NCBI GenBank assembly: GCA_002397465.1
Contig: DHAP01000051.1
Span: 1 to 22,638, forward strand
Length of the DNA: 22,638 bases
Reading direction: 5' to 3'
Source: Caryophanales bacterium UBA4951
Lineage (GTDB): Bacteria > Bacillota_I > Bacilli_A > RFN20 > CAG-826
The notes beneath the pieces are model-generated. The model worked only from the letters and a program-made list of their open reading frames with translations. It did no database searches and was not told the origin of the DNA. Within the stretch, counting starts at the first letter, position 1; each line of letters starts with the position of its first letter. The position numbers were made by a program, and so were the translations under genes. Below, piece after piece: positions 22,139 to 22,638 of the stretch.

Positions 22139-22638
22139 CAGTCCAAGTCCTTTATGGCGTTGACGTTGACTATGCGCATGAAGTTGGTTTTGCCAGCGCC
22201 GGTCGGAGTTCCGCCGGCGATGATTATCGGCGATCCAGCCTCAATGCCTGAGTCTCTTGCGCACTTGAGGGCCAAGACTTCCATCTCTTCGATGAAGTCT
22301 GGCATGTTCGTCTTGATGAGGACGCTATAGACGCCCCAGTTCAGGGCGAGCCTCAAAGCTGTTTTGCGGTTGTTGGTGACTGAGATGATCGGGCAGCACG
22401 GACGGGCTTTCGAAATGCGGCGGGTGCTATTTCCGGTCTGAGTGAAGTTGACGATCAATTTGGCTCCGATCAGCAAAGCCGTGTTAGCAATGGAATTGGC
22501 GATGGCGTCATTGACCGTATGTTCTGAGGTTTCAAAAGCCTGGCGGGCAAGACTCTCATACGGGAGCTCTTTTTCCATGGCTTTGGCGATGGCGGCTTGC
22601 ATCTTGACGGACTCGACCGGATATTGTCCGGAGGCTGA
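22138..22638 (-). CDS. pyk: Pyruvate kinase, C-terminal part (gene runs off the window)
   Basis: The last 166 residues of pyruvate kinase, which makes pyruvate and ATP from phosphoenolpyruvate and ADP. The visible part begins SASGQYPVESVKMQAAIAKA, matching the end of the catalytic barrel (E.A.G.YP.E.V), and continues as the allosteric C-domain: TQTGNSTRRISKARP, ISVTNNRKTALRLALNWGVY and GGTPTGAGKTNFMRIV. There is no PEP-utiliser extension; the gene ends after the C-domain. The stop overlaps the ROK kinase start by one base (TGATG), which implies translational coupling. The promoter and catalytic domain lie beyond the right edge. Confidence 0.95.
   Translation of the reverse strand, partial: SASGQYPVESVKMQAAIAKAMEKELPYESLARQAFETSEHTVNDAIANSIANTALLIGAKLIVNFTQTGNSTRRISKARPCCPIISVTNNRKTALRLALNWGVYSVLIKTNMPDFIEEMEVLALKCARDSGIEAGSPIIIAGGTPTGAGKTNFMRIVNVNAIKDLD

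Noticed and set aside
1..22638. CRISPR arrays, insertion sequences, tRNA or rRNA genes
   Set aside because: No regularly spaced repeats, transposase, terminal-repeat elements of usual IS size, or tRNA/rRNA signatures were found on reading both strands.

Overview
The window looks like a chromosomal segment of a low-GC Gram-positive bacterium (Bacillota, probably a lineage within or near the Bacilli, such as the gut-associated relatives of Erysipelotrichales/RF39). The evidence is an EzrA septation-ring protein, the gene order rpsD / ezrA / cysteine desulfurase / thiI known from Bacillus, a zinc-less S4 protein, a threonine T-box leader, a Firmicutes-type infC-rpmI-rplT operon with a structured leader, and strong Shine-Dalgarno sites. 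TGA serves as a stop codon in several genes (desulfurase, transporter, pyruvate kinase), so the mycoplasma code is not used. No species can be named from the sequence.

Layout. 1-1380: the terminator of an upstream gene, tyrS, and a hairpin shared with the next convergent gene. 1377-6403: an accessory block of a membrane-tethered XRE regulator, divergent from two exported proteins of unknown function (320 and 1051 residues). The larger one is built from four degenerate copies of a beta-rich module. 6455-7295: rpsD on the minus strand with its promoter and a structured leader. 7353-11466: ezrA, a NifS/IscS-like cysteine desulfurase and thiI, tightly packed. 11492-14718: a TetR regulator, an MFS/GPH transporter and a metallo-beta-lactamase-fold hydrolase in one operon, ending at a bidirectional terminator. 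14734-16051: infC-rpmI-rplT on the minus strand behind an L20-type leader; infC starts at AUC. 16300-18449: a DUF2156-GNAT fusion protein and ogt. 18451-18738: a small locus with a 30-residue membrane peptide on the minus strand and repeat-rich, hairpin-rich DNA behind it. 19057-21245: thrS with its T-box leader and promoter. 21263-22638: a ROK-family sugar kinase and the 3' part of pyruvate kinase, translationally coupled and reading leftward.

Together the conserved genes serve translation (two tRNA synthetases, three ribosomal proteins, IF3), tRNA thiolation (desulfurase plus ThiI), cell division (EzrA), glycolysis (Pyk plus ROK kinase) and DNA repair (Ogt). Much of the translation set carries recognisable cis-regulation: an S4 leader, an L20 leader, an AUC start and a T-box. 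The least explained parts are the four-module exported protein with its divergent regulator, and the small-peptide locus at about 18.45-18.79 kb.
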